64,000 nt of DNA from Bacteroidales bacterium UBA6851 (GCA_002451795.1 DKDJ01000009.1:186001-250000); one strand, 5' to 3'; shown: positions 44,914 to 53,882, numbered from the stretch's first letter. The notes: generated by a model from the sequence alone, not told the origin. Numbers and translations: made by a program.

Positions 44914-45480
44914 TTATTCTGCAGGAGCGGCTTCAACAGCTTCTGCTACAGGTGCATCAGCAGGCTTTGCTGCGCCGATCTTCTCGTCTTCAGCTTTTCC
45001 TTCAGATGCGTTCTCAAGAGCAGATACGATATTGCGCATAGGGCTCTGGAGAAGTGAGATGATGTCACCGATGAGTTCCTCTCTTGTCTTGATAGCTGCG
45101 AGCTGAGCGAGCTTGTCCTCTCCAATGAAGACACAATCCTGAACGAACGCACCCTTTACGACAGGTTTCTGGAATCCCTCTCTCTGGAGCTTCTGGATGA
45201 GTTTTGCAGGAGCTGCAGGAGTGTTGGTGTACATGATGGCAGTATTGCCTACGAGGGTATCTGCAAGTGTGGTTACTTCACCTTCCATTCCCTTGAGTAC
45301 GTGAGCAAACAGTGTGTTCTTCACTACTGTGAGTTGCACGCCCTCGTTGAAGCACTCGCGACGGAGTCTACTTGTCTGTCCGGCATTCAGACCAGCTATG
45401 TCAGTGATGTAGAAGTTTGGATACTGATTGAGCTGAGCTGAGATGCTTTCAATAATCTGACCTTTAAGTTCCTTTTTCAT
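44914..45480 (-). CDS. rplJ: Ribosomal protein uL10
   Basis: 188 residues. It anchors the bL12 dimers to the 23S rRNA GTPase centre. The N-terminal rRNA-binding domain (about 1-130) contains FYITDIAGLNAGQTSRLRRE and VVKNTLFAHVL. The helix that binds bL12 is near 135-160. An extra Ala/Glu/Pro-rich acidic tail of about 26 residues (from EGKAEDEKIG onward) goes beyond the usual length of about 165-175. It follows rplA by only 12 bases, so no long L10-binding leader is present here. Confidence 0.96.
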   Translation of the reverse strand: MKKELKGQIIESISAQLNQYPNFYITDIAGLNAGQTSRLRRECFNEGVQLTVVKNTLFAHVLKGMEGEVTTLADTLVGNTAIMYTNTPAAPAKLIQKLQREGFQKPVVKGAFVQDCVFIGEDKLAQLAAIKTREELIGDIISLLQSPMRNIVSALENASEGKAEDEKIGAAKPADAPVAEAVEAAPAE

Positions 45481-45492
45481 AATATTGAATTT

Positions 45493-46197
45493 TTACTCAG
45501 CACTGTTGAGGAATGCCTTGAGATCAATTTTAATACCTGGGCTCATTGTTGAGCAAAGAGCCGCACTTTCCATATACGTTCCCTTGAGAGACTGTGGCTT
45601 TAGCTTGGCGATGGCGCGGAGAACCTCACTTGCATTGTCATAGATCTGCTCTGAAGTGAAGGAAACCTTGCCGATAGCAGCGTGAACGATACCGGTCTTG
45701 TCAACCTTGAAATCGATCTTTCCGCCCTTTGAGGCCTTGACTGCTGCTCCAATCTCCATGGTAACTGTACCAGTCTTTGGGTTAGGCATGAGTCCGCGAG
45801 GTCCGAGGATCTTTCCGAGAACACCGACCTTGGCCATTACTGAAGGGGTGCAGACGATTACGTCTACATCGGTCCAGCCGCCTTTGATCTTCTCAAGATA
45901 TTCGTCAAGTCCTACATAGTCGGCACCTGCTTCTCTCGCCTCATTCTCCTTGTCTGGAGTACAGAGTGCGAGAACGCGAACCACCTTACCAGTTCCGTGA
46001 GGAAGAGTAACCACGCCACGAATCATCTGATTGGCCTTACGTGGGTCAACTCCGAGGTTTGCGGTAAGCTCTACACTTGCGTCAAACTTGGTGTATGTTA
46101 TGTCCTTTACAATCTTGCACGCCTCAGCGAGCGGGTACAGTCTGCTTGAATCGTACTTCTGCGCAACTGCTTTCTGATTTTTTGTCATTTTGCTCAT
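45493..46197 (-). CDS. rplA: Ribosomal protein uL1
   Basis: 234 residues, normal length. It binds 23S rRNA at the mobile L1 stalk and in many bacteria represses its own operon. Signature segments are SVELTANLGVDPRKANQMIRG in the first domain, and GKILGPRGLMPNPKTGTVT in the second. It starts 14 bases after rplK. The inter-gene space is too short to hold a separate leader, so any L1 autoregulation site would have to lie upstream of rplK. Confidence 0.97.
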   Translation of the reverse strand: MSKMTKNQKAVAQKYDSSRLYPLAEACKIVKDITYTKFDASVELTANLGVDPRKANQMIRGVVTLPHGTGKVVRVLALCTPDKENEAREAGADYVGLDEYLEKIKGGWTDVDVIVCTPSVMAKVGVLGKILGPRGLMPNPKTGTVTMEIGAAVKASKGGKIDFKVDKTGIVHAAIGKVSFTSEQIYDNASEVLRAIAKLKPQSLKGTYMESAALCSTMSPGIKIDLKAFLNSAE

Positions 46198-46211
46198 ATC
46201 GCGTGTATAGA

Positions 46212-46655
46212 TTAAAGGTTCTCAGGGAATTCACCAGTCACGGTGATACCCATACTTCTTGCTGTTCCGGCTACCATACGCATTGCTGATGCGAGGGTGA
46301 AGCAGTTGAGATCCGGCATTTTGCCTTCTGCTATTGTCTTCACCTGATCCCATGTGATGGATGCCACTTTCTTACGGTTAGGCTCGCCTGATGCCTTGCT
46401 GATTTTCGCTGCTTCCTTGAGCGATACAGCTACTGGCGGCTGCTTAACTTCAAATGTGAATGACTTGTCGTTGTAAACGGTAATTACAACAGGCAGAATC
46501 TTGCCTGCCTGACCCTGCGTAGCTGCATTGAAAGCTTTGCAGAAGTCCATAATGTTCAAGCCTTTGGAACCGAGAGCCGGTCCTACCGGAGGTGCTGGAT
46601 TGGCAGCTCCACCTTTGATTTGGAGCTTGATATATCCGGTAACTTCTTTTGCCAT
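46212..46655 (-). CDS. rplK: Ribosomal protein uL11
   Basis: 147 residues. It binds the GTPase-associated centre of 23S rRNA and is needed for RelA activation in many bacteria. The N-terminal KLQIKGGAANPAPPVGPALG and the C-terminal rRNA-binding helix region (AEGKMPDLNCFTLASAMRMV, then GTARSMGI) are characteristic. It lies 11 bases after nusG. Confidence 0.97.
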   Translation of the reverse strand: MAKEVTGYIKLQIKGGAANPAPPVGPALGSKGLNIMDFCKAFNAATQGQAGKILPVVITVYNDKSFTFEVKQPPVAVSLKEAAKISKASGEPNRKKVASITWDQVKTIAEGKMPDLNCFTLASAMRMVAGTARSMGITVTGEFPENL

Positions 46656-46666
46656 AATAATCCTTG

Positions 46667-47233
46667 TTATGCTTTTGTTACTTGAGTAAAGCTGAGTTCA
46701 ACCTGTGTCTTCCTTCCGAAGATCTCAACTATCACTTTCATTTTGCTTCTATCCTCGAGTATCTCATCCACTACACCGTTGAATCCGCTGAACGGACCAT
46801 CTGTGATGCGGACAGACTCTCCGATGGAGTAATTGACCAATGTCTCAGCTGCGCTGTCTGCGTTCTCGTCCTGGCCACCGAGAATACGTTGTACCTCTTC
46901 GTCTCGAACAGGTACTGGTACTCTCTCGAACTGGGTTCCATTGGTGGATTTCTTTTCAGTAAGGAAACCGCTCATACCTGGCACGAGATTTCGGATGATA
47001 TTCTCCAACTTGGCACTGAGTTCTGCCTGAATTAGGACATAACCAGGGAAGAGCAATTTATCCACTGCTTTTCTCTTGCCGTTCTTGGTGACGATTTCCT
47101 TCTTGACCGGAACAAGCACCTGTGCAACCTGATCTTGGAGACCGCTTTTCTCGATCTCCTTCTCAAGATATTCTTTGGCTTTTTTCTCCTTGCTGCCTGC
47201 TGTGCGCAGGACATACCATTTCATTTCGCCCAT
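46667..47233 (-). CDS. nusG: Transcription elongation/antitermination factor NusG
   Basis: 188 residues with an N-terminal NGN domain (about 4-115: KWYVLRTAGSKEKKAKEYLE, LFPGYVLI) and a C-terminal KOW domain (about 130-185: GESVRITDGPFSGFNGVVDE). It travels with RNA polymerase, suppresses pausing and links to Rho or ribosomal protein S10. The loop between the domains holds a short Glu/Asp-rich insert. It lies 15 bases after secE in the conserved secE-nusG order. Confidence 0.96.
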   Translation of the reverse strand: MGEMKWYVLRTAGSKEKKAKEYLEKEIEKSGLQDQVAQVLVPVKKEIVTKNGKRKAVDKLLFPGYVLIQAELSAKLENIIRNLVPGMSGFLTEKKSTNGTQFERVPVPVRDEEVQRILGGQDENADSAAETLVNYSIGESVRITDGPFSGFNGVVDEILEDRSKMKVIVEIFGRKTQVELSFTQVTKA

Positions 47234-47248
47234 ACCAGCCTAGATAGA

Positions 47249-47437
47249 TTACAGAGTATAAATTGCAGTCATCAGAGATTGGAAAGCGAAGTCTATAACC
47301 GACAAAAGAGCGGCCAGAATGACAGTCGTGACTATAACCAATAGTGCAGAACTCTGAAGTTTCTGCCATGTTGGCCAAGTCGTCTTCTTGGTCAGCTCTA
47401 CGAAAGACTCTTTGCAGTAATTGATAAACTTTCTCAT
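47249..47437 (-). CDS. secE: Preprotein translocase subunit SecE
   Basis: 62-residue single-helix type of SecE that clamps SecY in the inner membrane. The amphipathic N-terminus with KESFVELTKKTTWPTWQKLQ is the family signature, followed by a membrane helix (about 31-54). It is small, as is usual outside enterobacteria. It lies between tRNA-Trp and nusG. Confidence 0.93.
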   Translation of the reverse strand: MRKFINYCKESFVELTKKTTWPTWQKLQSSALLVIVTTVILAALLSVIDFAFQSLMTAIYTL

Positions 47438-47522
47438 CTTTACATTTAATGGACACCGCTAAATGGAAGCAAGAGAGGCGGTATCTGTTAAACAATTACC
47501 AAATCGTAACCTTTGATATTTG

Positions 47523-47593
47523 CAGGGGAAGCAGGAATCGAACCCACATGGACGGTTTTGGAGACCGCTGAACTACCATTGTTCTATTCCCCT
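47523..47593 (-). tRNA. tRNA-Trp (anticodon CCA)
   Basis: 71-base cloverleaf: acceptor stem AGGGGAA/TTCCCCT with discriminator G, anticodon loop CTCCAAA, T-loop GGTTCGATTCC. CCA is not encoded. It sits between tuf and secE, a conserved position in Bacteroidales. Confidence 0.96.
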
Positions 47594-47594
47594 A

Positions 47595-47623
47595 TAAAAG
47601 GTCGGTGTATTTTGCACCGACCT
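47595..47623 (-). terminator. Hairpin between tuf and tRNA-Trp
   Basis: On the minus strand AGGTCGGTG (47623-47615) pairs with CACCGACCT (47607-47599), 9 bp with a 7-base loop, followed by TTTT overlapping the stem end. It is 15 bases after the tuf stop and 6 bases before tRNA-Trp. It could be a leaky terminator or a processing site. Confidence 0.6.
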
Positions 47624-47637
47624 ATGAGGTGTCTCAA

Positions 47638-48825
47638 TTAGTCGAGAATCTTGGTTACCTGACCTGCACCTACTGTACGGCCACCTTCACGGATAGCGAA
47701 GCGAAGACCTTCATTAAGGGCTACAGGAGTAATGAGTGTAACGTTAATCTCTACGTTATCTCCAGGCATAACCATCTCTACGCCTTCTGGGAGAGTAATC
47801 TCACCAGTTACATCGAGGGTACGGATGAAGAACTGAGGACGATACTTGTTGTGGAATGGTGTGTGACGACCACCCTCTTCCTTCTTGAGGACGTAAATCT
47901 GTCCGAGGAAGTGCTTGTGAGGAGTGATTGAACCAGGTTTTGCGATAACCTCACCACGCTTAACATCCTTCTTGTCGATACCGCGGAGGAGAAGACCTAC
48001 ATTGTCTCCAGCCTCTCCTTGATCTAGGAGTTTGCGGAACATCTCGACACCGGTAACTACGGTGCTCTTTGGCTTATCGCTGAAACCTACGATTTCTGCT
48101 GCATCATTTACGTGGATAGTACCAGTCTCGATACGTCCGGTAACTACGGTTCCACGTCCGGTGATTGAGAAGATGTCCTCGATAGGCATGAGGAATGGCT
48201 TCTCGTTCTCACGAACTGGGAGCGGAATGTAAGTATCAACAGCGTCCATAAGCTCCATCACCTTCTCGGTCCACTTTGGCTCTCCGTTAAGAGCACCAAG
48301 TGCAGAACCACGGATGATAGGTGCGTTATCACCATCGAAATCATACTTGTTAAGGAGCTCACGAACCTCCATCTCTACGAGATCGAGCATCTCCTCATCC
48401 TCTACAAGGTCAACCTTGTTAAGGAAAACTACCATCTTCGGCACATTTACCTGCTTTGCAAGAAGAACGTGCTCGTTGGTCTGAGGCATTGGACCGTCAG
48501 TAGCAGCTACTACAAGAATAGCACCATCCATCTGAGCGGCACCGGTAACCATGTTCTTAACGTAGTCTGCGTGTCCCGGGCAATCTACATGCGCATAGTG
48601 ACGATTGGCGGTCTGGTATTCTACGTGTGAAGAGTTAATGGTGATACCACGCTCCTTCTCTTCTGGAGCATTGTCAATCTGGTCGAATGACTTGGCCTCG
48701 CTAAAGCCTTTGTCTGCCAAAACCTTGGTGATGGCAGCGGTAAGTGTGGTCTTACCGTGGTCAACATGGCCAATTGTACCAATGTTAACATGAGGTTTAT
48801 CCCTCTTAAAAACTTCTTTTGCCAT
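47638..48825 (-). CDS. tuf: Elongation factor Tu
   Basis: 395 residues from the ATG at 48825 (MAKEVFKRDKPHVNIG). It delivers aminoacyl-tRNA to the ribosome with GTP hydrolysis. GTPase motifs: GHVDHGKT (19-26), DCPGHADY and NKVDLVEDEE. The open frame extends a further 54 codons upstream but reads through tRNA-Thr and part of tRNA-Gly, so that part is not coding. tuf lies 56 bases after tRNA-Thr(GGT), as in the E. coli tufB operon. Confidence 0.98.
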   Translation of the reverse strand: MAKEVFKRDKPHVNIGTIGHVDHGKTTLTAAITKVLADKGFSEAKSFDQIDNAPEEKERGITINSSHVEYQTANRHYAHVDCPGHADYVKNMVTGAAQMDGAILVVAATDGPMPQTNEHVLLAKQVNVPKMVVFLNKVDLVEDEEMLDLVEMEVRELLNKYDFDGDNAPIIRGSALGALNGEPKWTEKVMELMDAVDTYIPLPVRENEKPFLMPIEDIFSITGRGTVVTGRIETGTIHVNDAAEIVGFSDKPKSTVVTGVEMFRKLLDQGEAGDNVGLLLRGIDKKDVKRGEVIAKPGSITPHKHFLGQIYVLKKEEGGRHTPFHNKYRPQFFIRTLDVTGEITLPEGVEMVMPGDNVEINVTLITPVALNEGLRFAIREGGRTVGAGQVTKILD

Positions 48826-48881
48826 AATATTACGTATAAAAGTTGTTGCAAAAACAAGCCGGCTATTATAACCGGCAAACG

Positions 48882-48953
<72 letters not shown>

Positions 48954-48960
48954 TTTTTGG

Positions 48961-49032
48961 AGCGGGGTAGGAGAATCGAACTCCCATTTCCAGCTTGGAA
49001 GGCTGGCATAATAGCCATTATACGAACCCCGC
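48961..49032 (-). tRNA. tRNA-Gly (anticodon TCC)
   Basis: 72-base cloverleaf: acceptor GCGGGGT/ACCCCGC, discriminator T, anticodon loop CTTCCAA with TCC, T-loop GAGTTCGATTCTC. Only 7 bases separate it from tRNA-Thr(GGT). Confidence 0.96.
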
Positions 49033-49058
49033 TTTAGTGTTTTCTCTTTAAAGATTAG

Positions 49059-49140
49059 TGGGCAAGGATGGATTCGAACCACCGAAGGTAAAACCAGCAG
49101 ATTTACAGTCTGCCCCATTTGGCCACTCTGGTACTTGCCC
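49059..49140 (-). tRNA. tRNA-Tyr (anticodon GTA)
   Basis: 82-base class II tRNA with a long variable arm. Acceptor GGGCAAG/CTTGCCC, discriminator A, anticodon loop CTGTAAA with GTA, T-loop TGGTTCGAATCCA. As a GUN-anticodon tRNA it is a queuosine substrate, relevant to queA in this window. Confidence 0.96.
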
Positions 49141-49152
49141 TTTTTGCTGATG

Positions 49153-49226
49153 AGCCGATGGAGGGAGTCGAACCCACGACCTCGAGATTACAAATCACGC
49201 GCTCTCGCCAACTGAGCTACATCGGC
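49153..49226 (-). tRNA. tRNA-Thr (anticodon TGT)
   Basis: 74-base cloverleaf: acceptor GCCGATG/CATCGGC, discriminator T, anticodon loop TTTGTAA with TGT, T-loop GGGTTCGACTCCC. It is the first gene of the tRNA-tuf transcript, about 32 bases after the predicted start. Confidence 0.96.
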
Positions 49227-49264
49227 ATCTTGTATTTCAAAGACCCTCTCACTGAAAGGGATTG

Positions 49265-49295
49265 CAAAGATAGGGATTATTTGTCATTATGCAAA
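49265..49295 (-). promoter_or_regulatory. Promoter of the tRNA-tuf-ribosomal-protein-rpo cluster
   Basis: Minus strand TTTG (49295-49292), 19-base spacer, TATCTTTG (49272-49265). Both boxes are perfect. The -33 box lies inside the 3' end of dxs, which is transcribed in the same direction. The predicted start is near 49258. Confidence 0.7.
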
Positions 49296-51163
49296 CTTTT
49301 TAGTAAAATTTTTTGAAGAAATGCGATAATTCCGTCTTTGTCAAGTCCACATTCGTGAAGTTGCTCCTTCTGTTTGGCCTGCTTTATGAACCTGTCGGGT
49401 ATTCCAATTCCTCTGACCTTGCATCCAAGTTCCCTGTCATTTACGAATTCACATGCCGCTCCGTAGAGTCCTCCTTTTAGACATCCATCCTCCACGGTTA
49501 CTATATACTCGTATCTTGACGCGATTTCTTTAAGAAGAGCCTCGTCAAGGGGCTTGATGAATCTGAAGTTATAGACTCCTACTTCCGGGCCAATTTCGCG
49601 AGCAGCATCGAGAGCGACCGAAACAGACGGACCAGAGCCAATTACTGCTATCCGTGAGCCTTCGCATAGAGTCTCTGCCTTTCCGACTTCCAGTGTAGTA
49701 TATTCCGTGTGCCGCCAATCTGCTCCTCTGCCCATCCCTCGTGGATACCTTATTATAAAAGGACCAGATGAATGCTTATATGCCGTGTACATCAGAAGTT
49801 TTAGCTCTGTTTCGTCCTTCGGGGATGATATTATTGTGTTCGGAATGCTTCTGTATGCGGCTATGTCAAATGCGCCATGGTGCGTGGCTCCGTCTTCTCC
49901 TACAAGCCCTGCGCGGTCGAAGCATAGGACAACTGGTAGCTTCTGAAGGGCAACATCGTGGATGATTTCATCGTAAGCCCTCTGTGAAAAAGCTGAATAA
50001 ATATTGCAGAATGGTTTCATTCCTCCTGCCGCCAGTCCGGCAGAAAAAGTTACTGCATGTTCTTCTTCTATGCCCACATCGAAAAATTGATCGCTTTTTT
50101 TCTCTGCAAGCAGATTCATTCCACAGCCTTGTGCCATGGCTGGGGTTACTCCCACGACCTTCGGGTCTTTCAGTGCAAGGTCTAGCAATACCTCTCCAAA
50201 TACGTCTTGATATCTGTCGCAGTCATGTACTCCGCCGAGCCTATCTCCTGAATTTATGTCGAAACGTCCTGGAGCGTGCCATGTCACCGGGTCTTCCTCT
50301 GCATATTTGTATCCTTTGCCTTTCACTGTCTTGCAGTGGAGAATGCGAGGCCCTTGCATGCCCTTGAGCTTCTGCAGCGCACAGACGACTTCTTCTATAT
50401 CGTTGCCGTCAATGGGGCCGAAATACCTGAGTCCCAATGACTCGAAAAGGTCTCCGCCTGATTTTTTGACAAACCATGATTTGAGGCTCCTTACCCAGCG
50501 CTGTACGAAATATCTGAATGCCCCCTCTCCGAGTATGTTCCACACGCGATCCTTTAGCCTATTGTAAGAATTGCTTGTAGTGACACGTAGAAGGTAGTCA
50601 TGCATGGCACCGATATTATGATCAATTGACTGGTTGTTGTCATTGAGGATGGTGAGTAGGTCCGCGTGGCTTGCTCCGGCGTTGTTGAGCCCTTCAAAAG
50701 CCAGTCCGCCAGTCATGGCTCCATCTCCGATTACTGCTACTGTCTTTCTTCTTAGACCCTGCATTTTTGCCGCTTCGGCAAATCCGAGAGCCGCTGAAAT
50801 GGAAGTTGATGAATGCCCGACTCCGAAACAGTCATACTCGCTTTCGTTCCTATCCGGGAATCCGCTTAGACCCCCTTTGGTGCGGAGCGTTTTAAAAGAG
50901 TTTCGTCGTCCAGTGAGGATTTTGTGCGCGTATGCCTGATGGCCAACGTCAAATACTATTTTATCCTCTGGGGTGTCGAAAACATAATGAAGTCCCACGA
51001 TTATTTCCACGGCACCAAGACTTGAAGCGAGGTGTCCAGGGTTGACGGAGCAGCACTCCACGATATATGCCCTCAGCTCTGAACACAACTGCTTGAGCTG
51101 GGAAATATTGTACCCTCTTATATCGGAAGGGGAGTTGATGCTTTCGAGAAGTTCGTATTTCAT
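49277..51163 (-). CDS. dxs: 1-deoxy-D-xylulose-5-phosphate synthase
   Basis: 628 residues, normal length. A thiamine-diphosphate enzyme that condenses pyruvate and glyceraldehyde 3-phosphate, the entry step of the MEP isoprenoid pathway. The TPP motif runs GDGAMTGG to NDNNQSIDHNIG. HQAYAHKILTGRR, the TKGGLSGFP segment and the transketolase-like DRAGLVGEDGATHHGAFDIA are family marks. MEP products feed the dimethylallyl donor used by MiaA. It overlaps the upstream MFS gene by 4 bases, and its 3' end contains the -33 box of the tRNA-tuf promoter. Confidence 0.97.
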   Translation of the reverse strand: MKYELLESINSPSDIRGYNISQLKQLCSELRAYIVECCSVNPGHLASSLGAVEIIVGLHYVFDTPEDKIVFDVGHQAYAHKILTGRRNSFKTLRTKGGLSGFPDRNESEYDCFGVGHSSTSISAALGFAEAAKMQGLRRKTVAVIGDGAMTGGLAFEGLNNAGASHADLLTILNDNNQSIDHNIGAMHDYLLRVTTSNSYNRLKDRVWNILGEGAFRYFVQRWVRSLKSWFVKKSGGDLFESLGLRYFGPIDGNDIEEVVCALQKLKGMQGPRILHCKTVKGKGYKYAEEDPVTWHAPGRFDINSGDRLGGVHDCDRYQDVFGEVLLDLALKDPKVVGVTPAMAQGCGMNLLAEKKSDQFFDVGIEEEHAVTFSAGLAAGGMKPFCNIYSAFSQRAYDEIIHDVALQKLPVVLCFDRAGLVGEDGATHHGAFDIAAYRSIPNTIISSPKDETELKLLMYTAYKHSSGPFIIRYPRGMGRGADWRHTEYTTLEVGKAETLCEGSRIAVIGSGPSVSVALDAAREIGPEVGVYNFRFIKPLDEALLKEIASRYEYIVTVEDGCLKGGLYGAACEFVNDRELGCKVRGIGIPDRFIKQAKQKEQLHECGLDKDGIIAFLQKILLKSLHNDK

Positions 51164-52500
51164 TCTCCGCTTTTTTTGTCTATGCCAAGTTCAGGGTGCA
51201 TGGCGGATGATCTTTTGAGCAGCAATGCGGTAAGTACTGCGACGCATCCCAGGAATATAAAGATGTATTCTGCTCGCGTGGCGGCTTGTACCCCTTGGTA
51301 CGAATCAAATATTTTACCTACCGCTATTGGAACCAAAAGCATACCAATATTTTGAATCCAATATAGTAACGAATATGCGGTTCCGAGGTCCTTCTCTGGG
51401 ATTATCCGAGGCACGCTCGGCCACATCGCTGATGGGACAAGGGAATACCCAGTGCCGAGAATGGCGATGGACAGGTAGCCCCAAAATGGAACTCCCTGTG
51501 GTGCGAAACATAGAAGCAGATGCGCTGCGAGTACCATTACCGCACCGATGGTCATCCATGTGCTGGCTTTGCCGAACCTATCTACAAGAGAACCAAATAG
51601 GGGAGTGAATACCACAGTAAAAAAAGGTATCATGGAAATGACCCATTTGGCACTGTCGAGATTCATTCCGAAACGCGGGATGACGATGGACGTGCCGAAT
51701 TTCTTGAATGATATGATGCAGCAGTAGAAGAATACGCAAAGCAGTGCAACCAGGATGAATCTTCCGTTGGTAAGCACCTTGAAAATGTCGGAAAACTTGA
51801 ATTTGTCTTCGTCTTTGACTTTCCCCCGTCCTGTGACTATGCCGTTGACTCTGTCATAACGTGCGTCCATGGCTACGAACAATGCCCAAAGTAGTACTCC
51901 GACCATGATAAGTGTCAGTCCTACGATTGCAGGCAAAGACGTTTCGGCGAGTGAATAAACTTCTCCTGCCGCTTTCTGCTTTACAAGAGCCGGGGCAAGT
52001 ATGAATGCAGTTGCTGTTCCGAGTCGGGCTACAGCTACTTGAGCACCCATGGCAAGGGCAACTCTCCCTCCCTTGAACCATTTGGCAATGGATCTAGTGA
52101 CGGCTACCCCGGCAATTTCACTGCCGAGCCCAAAGAGCATACATCCTAAATAGGCTATGCTGAGAGAAGTCTGAGGTGGAAGCCCGCTTCGGATAGCCGC
52201 CAGAACTATGCTTGCTCCAAGTGCCATCATCCCCACGAAGATGGAGCCGATTATCCTAACCCCGAATATGTCGAGCAATACCCCGCATACTACTAGCCCG
52301 CCGCACACACATAGAAAACTATATCCTCCAGCGTAGAAGCCGTAGTCAGCACTATTCCAGCCGAGCTCGAGACACTCTGGATGCTGGAACAACTGAGACA
52401 ATGTCGAGAACATGTCGTCGAAAAAATACGATGCGAACATCGGTACCATTAGGCACGCGAGTACCGCGACACGTCTTGCTTTCCCCGTAGCGGATTCCAT
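51160..52500 (-). CDS. Major facilitator superfamily transporter (paralogue 1)
   Basis: 446 residues, about 12 membrane helices. The MFS loop signature appears as FGSLVDRFGKAS between the seventh and eighth helices. It shares with the next gene the pattern KWFKGGRVALAMGAQVAVARLG and a C-terminal block YSLVPSAMWPSVPRIIPEKDLGTAYSLLYWIQNIG (given here in overlapping parts YSLVPSAMWPSVP and GTAYSLLYWIQNIG). It is clearly a tandem duplicate of the following gene. The substrate is unknown. It overlaps dxs by 4 bases, so the three genes share a transcript with ssb upstream. Confidence 0.85.
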   Translation of the reverse strand: MESATGKARRVAVLACLMVPMFASYFFDDMFSTLSQLFQHPECLELGWNSADYGFYAGGYSFLCVCGGLVVCGVLLDIFGVRIIGSIFVGMMALGASIVLAAIRSGLPPQTSLSIAYLGCMLFGLGSEIAGVAVTRSIAKWFKGGRVALAMGAQVAVARLGTATAFILAPALVKQKAAGEVYSLAETSLPAIVGLTLIMVGVLLWALFVAMDARYDRVNGIVTGRGKVKDEDKFKFSDIFKVLTNGRFILVALLCVFFYCCIISFKKFGTSIVIPRFGMNLDSAKWVISMIPFFTVVFTPLFGSLVDRFGKASTWMTIGAVMVLAAHLLLCFAPQGVPFWGYLSIAILGTGYSLVPSAMWPSVPRIIPEKDLGTAYSLLYWIQNIGMLLVPIAVGKIFDSYQGVQAATRAEYIFIFLGCVAVLTALLLKRSSAMHPELGIDKKSGE

Positions 52501-52514
52501 CCTCGGATTAGATT

Positions 52515-53882
52515 TTATTTTGTGATGTTTGGTAATTCAAGTCCGTATCCTTTCTTCTTGTCCTCGGCCTTAAGGTATATGCTCAATATAAAAGCGAGAA
52601 CTCCAAAGCATGAGAAGACTAGCATAGGGACGAAGTAACTTCCTGTGGATTCGCGTAGTGAACCGATCATCATTGGCACGAGGCAGAGCCCTATGTTCTG
52701 GACCCAGAAGATTAGGCAGTAAGCACTTCCGAGAATCTTTTCGTCAATGATTTTAGGTACTGATGGCCATAATGCGGCTGGTACCAGTGAGAAGCTGACT
52801 CCGAGCACTACGATGAGCAGCAAGGCAAACCATTTGTGCGGGAAAGCAGGAAGAAGGAAAGCAAAACTTAGATGGCATGCTATCATGATGACTGAACCGA
52901 TCATAAGCATGGTGGCGCCTTTGCCCTTGCGATCAAGGAATATTCCAAGGAGAGGGGTCATTGCCATGGCAAGAATAGGGAAACAACTGAAAAGCTTAGC
53001 TGCCGAGGCCGCATCGATGGCAAGTGTCTCCTCGAGGAAGTTGGTGGCGTATCTCTGGAATGGGAAGATGGCACTATAGTACAATACGCACAGAAGAGAT
53101 ACAATCCAGAACATCTTGCTTTTGAAGATAGCCTTGAGATCGCTGATGTGAAATTCATCTTCTGGAGATTTCTCTGCAGTGGCAAGGCCAGCCTCTACAA
53201 GCTGTGCGTCGAACTTGCGGTCCATGATGCCGAATATGATAAAATTGATTAGTCCTATCACAAGAAGGGCGCCGCAGAATCCTACAGGTGCGAGGATGGA
53301 ATTGTCAAATTTCTCTGAAATCAGAGGAGCAATCCACATCACTCCAAAAACTCCGAGCCTGGCAATAGCCATTTCGAGGCCCATAGCAAGAGCCATTTCC
53401 TTGCCCTTGAACCATTTTGCAAGGATTTTGGAGACGTTCGTGCCTTCCATCTCGCATCCGCATCCGAAAATCATGAATCCCAGGGATGCCATTTTGGCGC
53501 TGCCAGGCATCTCTACCCACCAGCTATCAAGCCATCCGCAGAATGCGGTCCCCTGAAACCAGTCGCTAACTGCGATGAACTTCATGCTGGCTCCGAATAC
53601 CATGAGCCCTGCCGAGAGAATACCGGAGAAGCGCACTCCTAGTTTGTCAAGAATGATACCGGCGAGGATGAGAAAGCCGCAAACGTTAAGTATGTACTCT
53701 GAAGCAGCATATTTCCCGAACACTCCGCTATCCCATCCGAGTTTCCCTTCAACGAGGGATTTGAGTGGGGACATTACGTCCACGAACATATACGCGAAGA
53801 ACATCATCAGTGCTACGAGTATGAGCACTGTCCATCTCGCCAGAGGCGAGTCGTTCATCATCTTCTGGATTTTCTGTGTCAT
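52515..53882 (-). CDS. Major facilitator superfamily transporter (paralogue 2)
   Basis: 455 residues, about 12 membrane helices, paralogous to the previous entry (KWFKGKEMALAMGLEMAIARLG; SLVPAALWPSVPKIIDEKIL; WVQNIGLCLVPMMIG). A conserved Asp/Arg-type loop is visible as GIFLDRKGKGA. The pair could form a heterodimer-like functional unit or handle related solutes; no substrate can be inferred. It lies 12 bases after ssb and 14 bases before its paralogue. Confidence 0.85.
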   Translation of the reverse strand: MTQKIQKMMNDSPLARWTVLILVALMMFFAYMFVDVMSPLKSLVEGKLGWDSGVFGKYAASEYILNVCGFLILAGIILDKLGVRFSGILSAGLMVFGASMKFIAVSDWFQGTAFCGWLDSWWVEMPGSAKMASLGFMIFGCGCEMEGTNVSKILAKWFKGKEMALAMGLEMAIARLGVFGVMWIAPLISEKFDNSILAPVGFCGALLVIGLINFIIFGIMDRKFDAQLVEAGLATAEKSPEDEFHISDLKAIFKSKMFWIVSLLCVLYYSAIFPFQRYATNFLEETLAIDAASAAKLFSCFPILAMAMTPLLGIFLDRKGKGATMLMIGSVIMIACHLSFAFLLPAFPHKWFALLLIVVLGVSFSLVPAALWPSVPKIIDEKILGSAYCLIFWVQNIGLCLVPMMIGSLRESTGSYFVPMLVFSCFGVLAFILSIYLKAEDKKKGYGLELPNITK

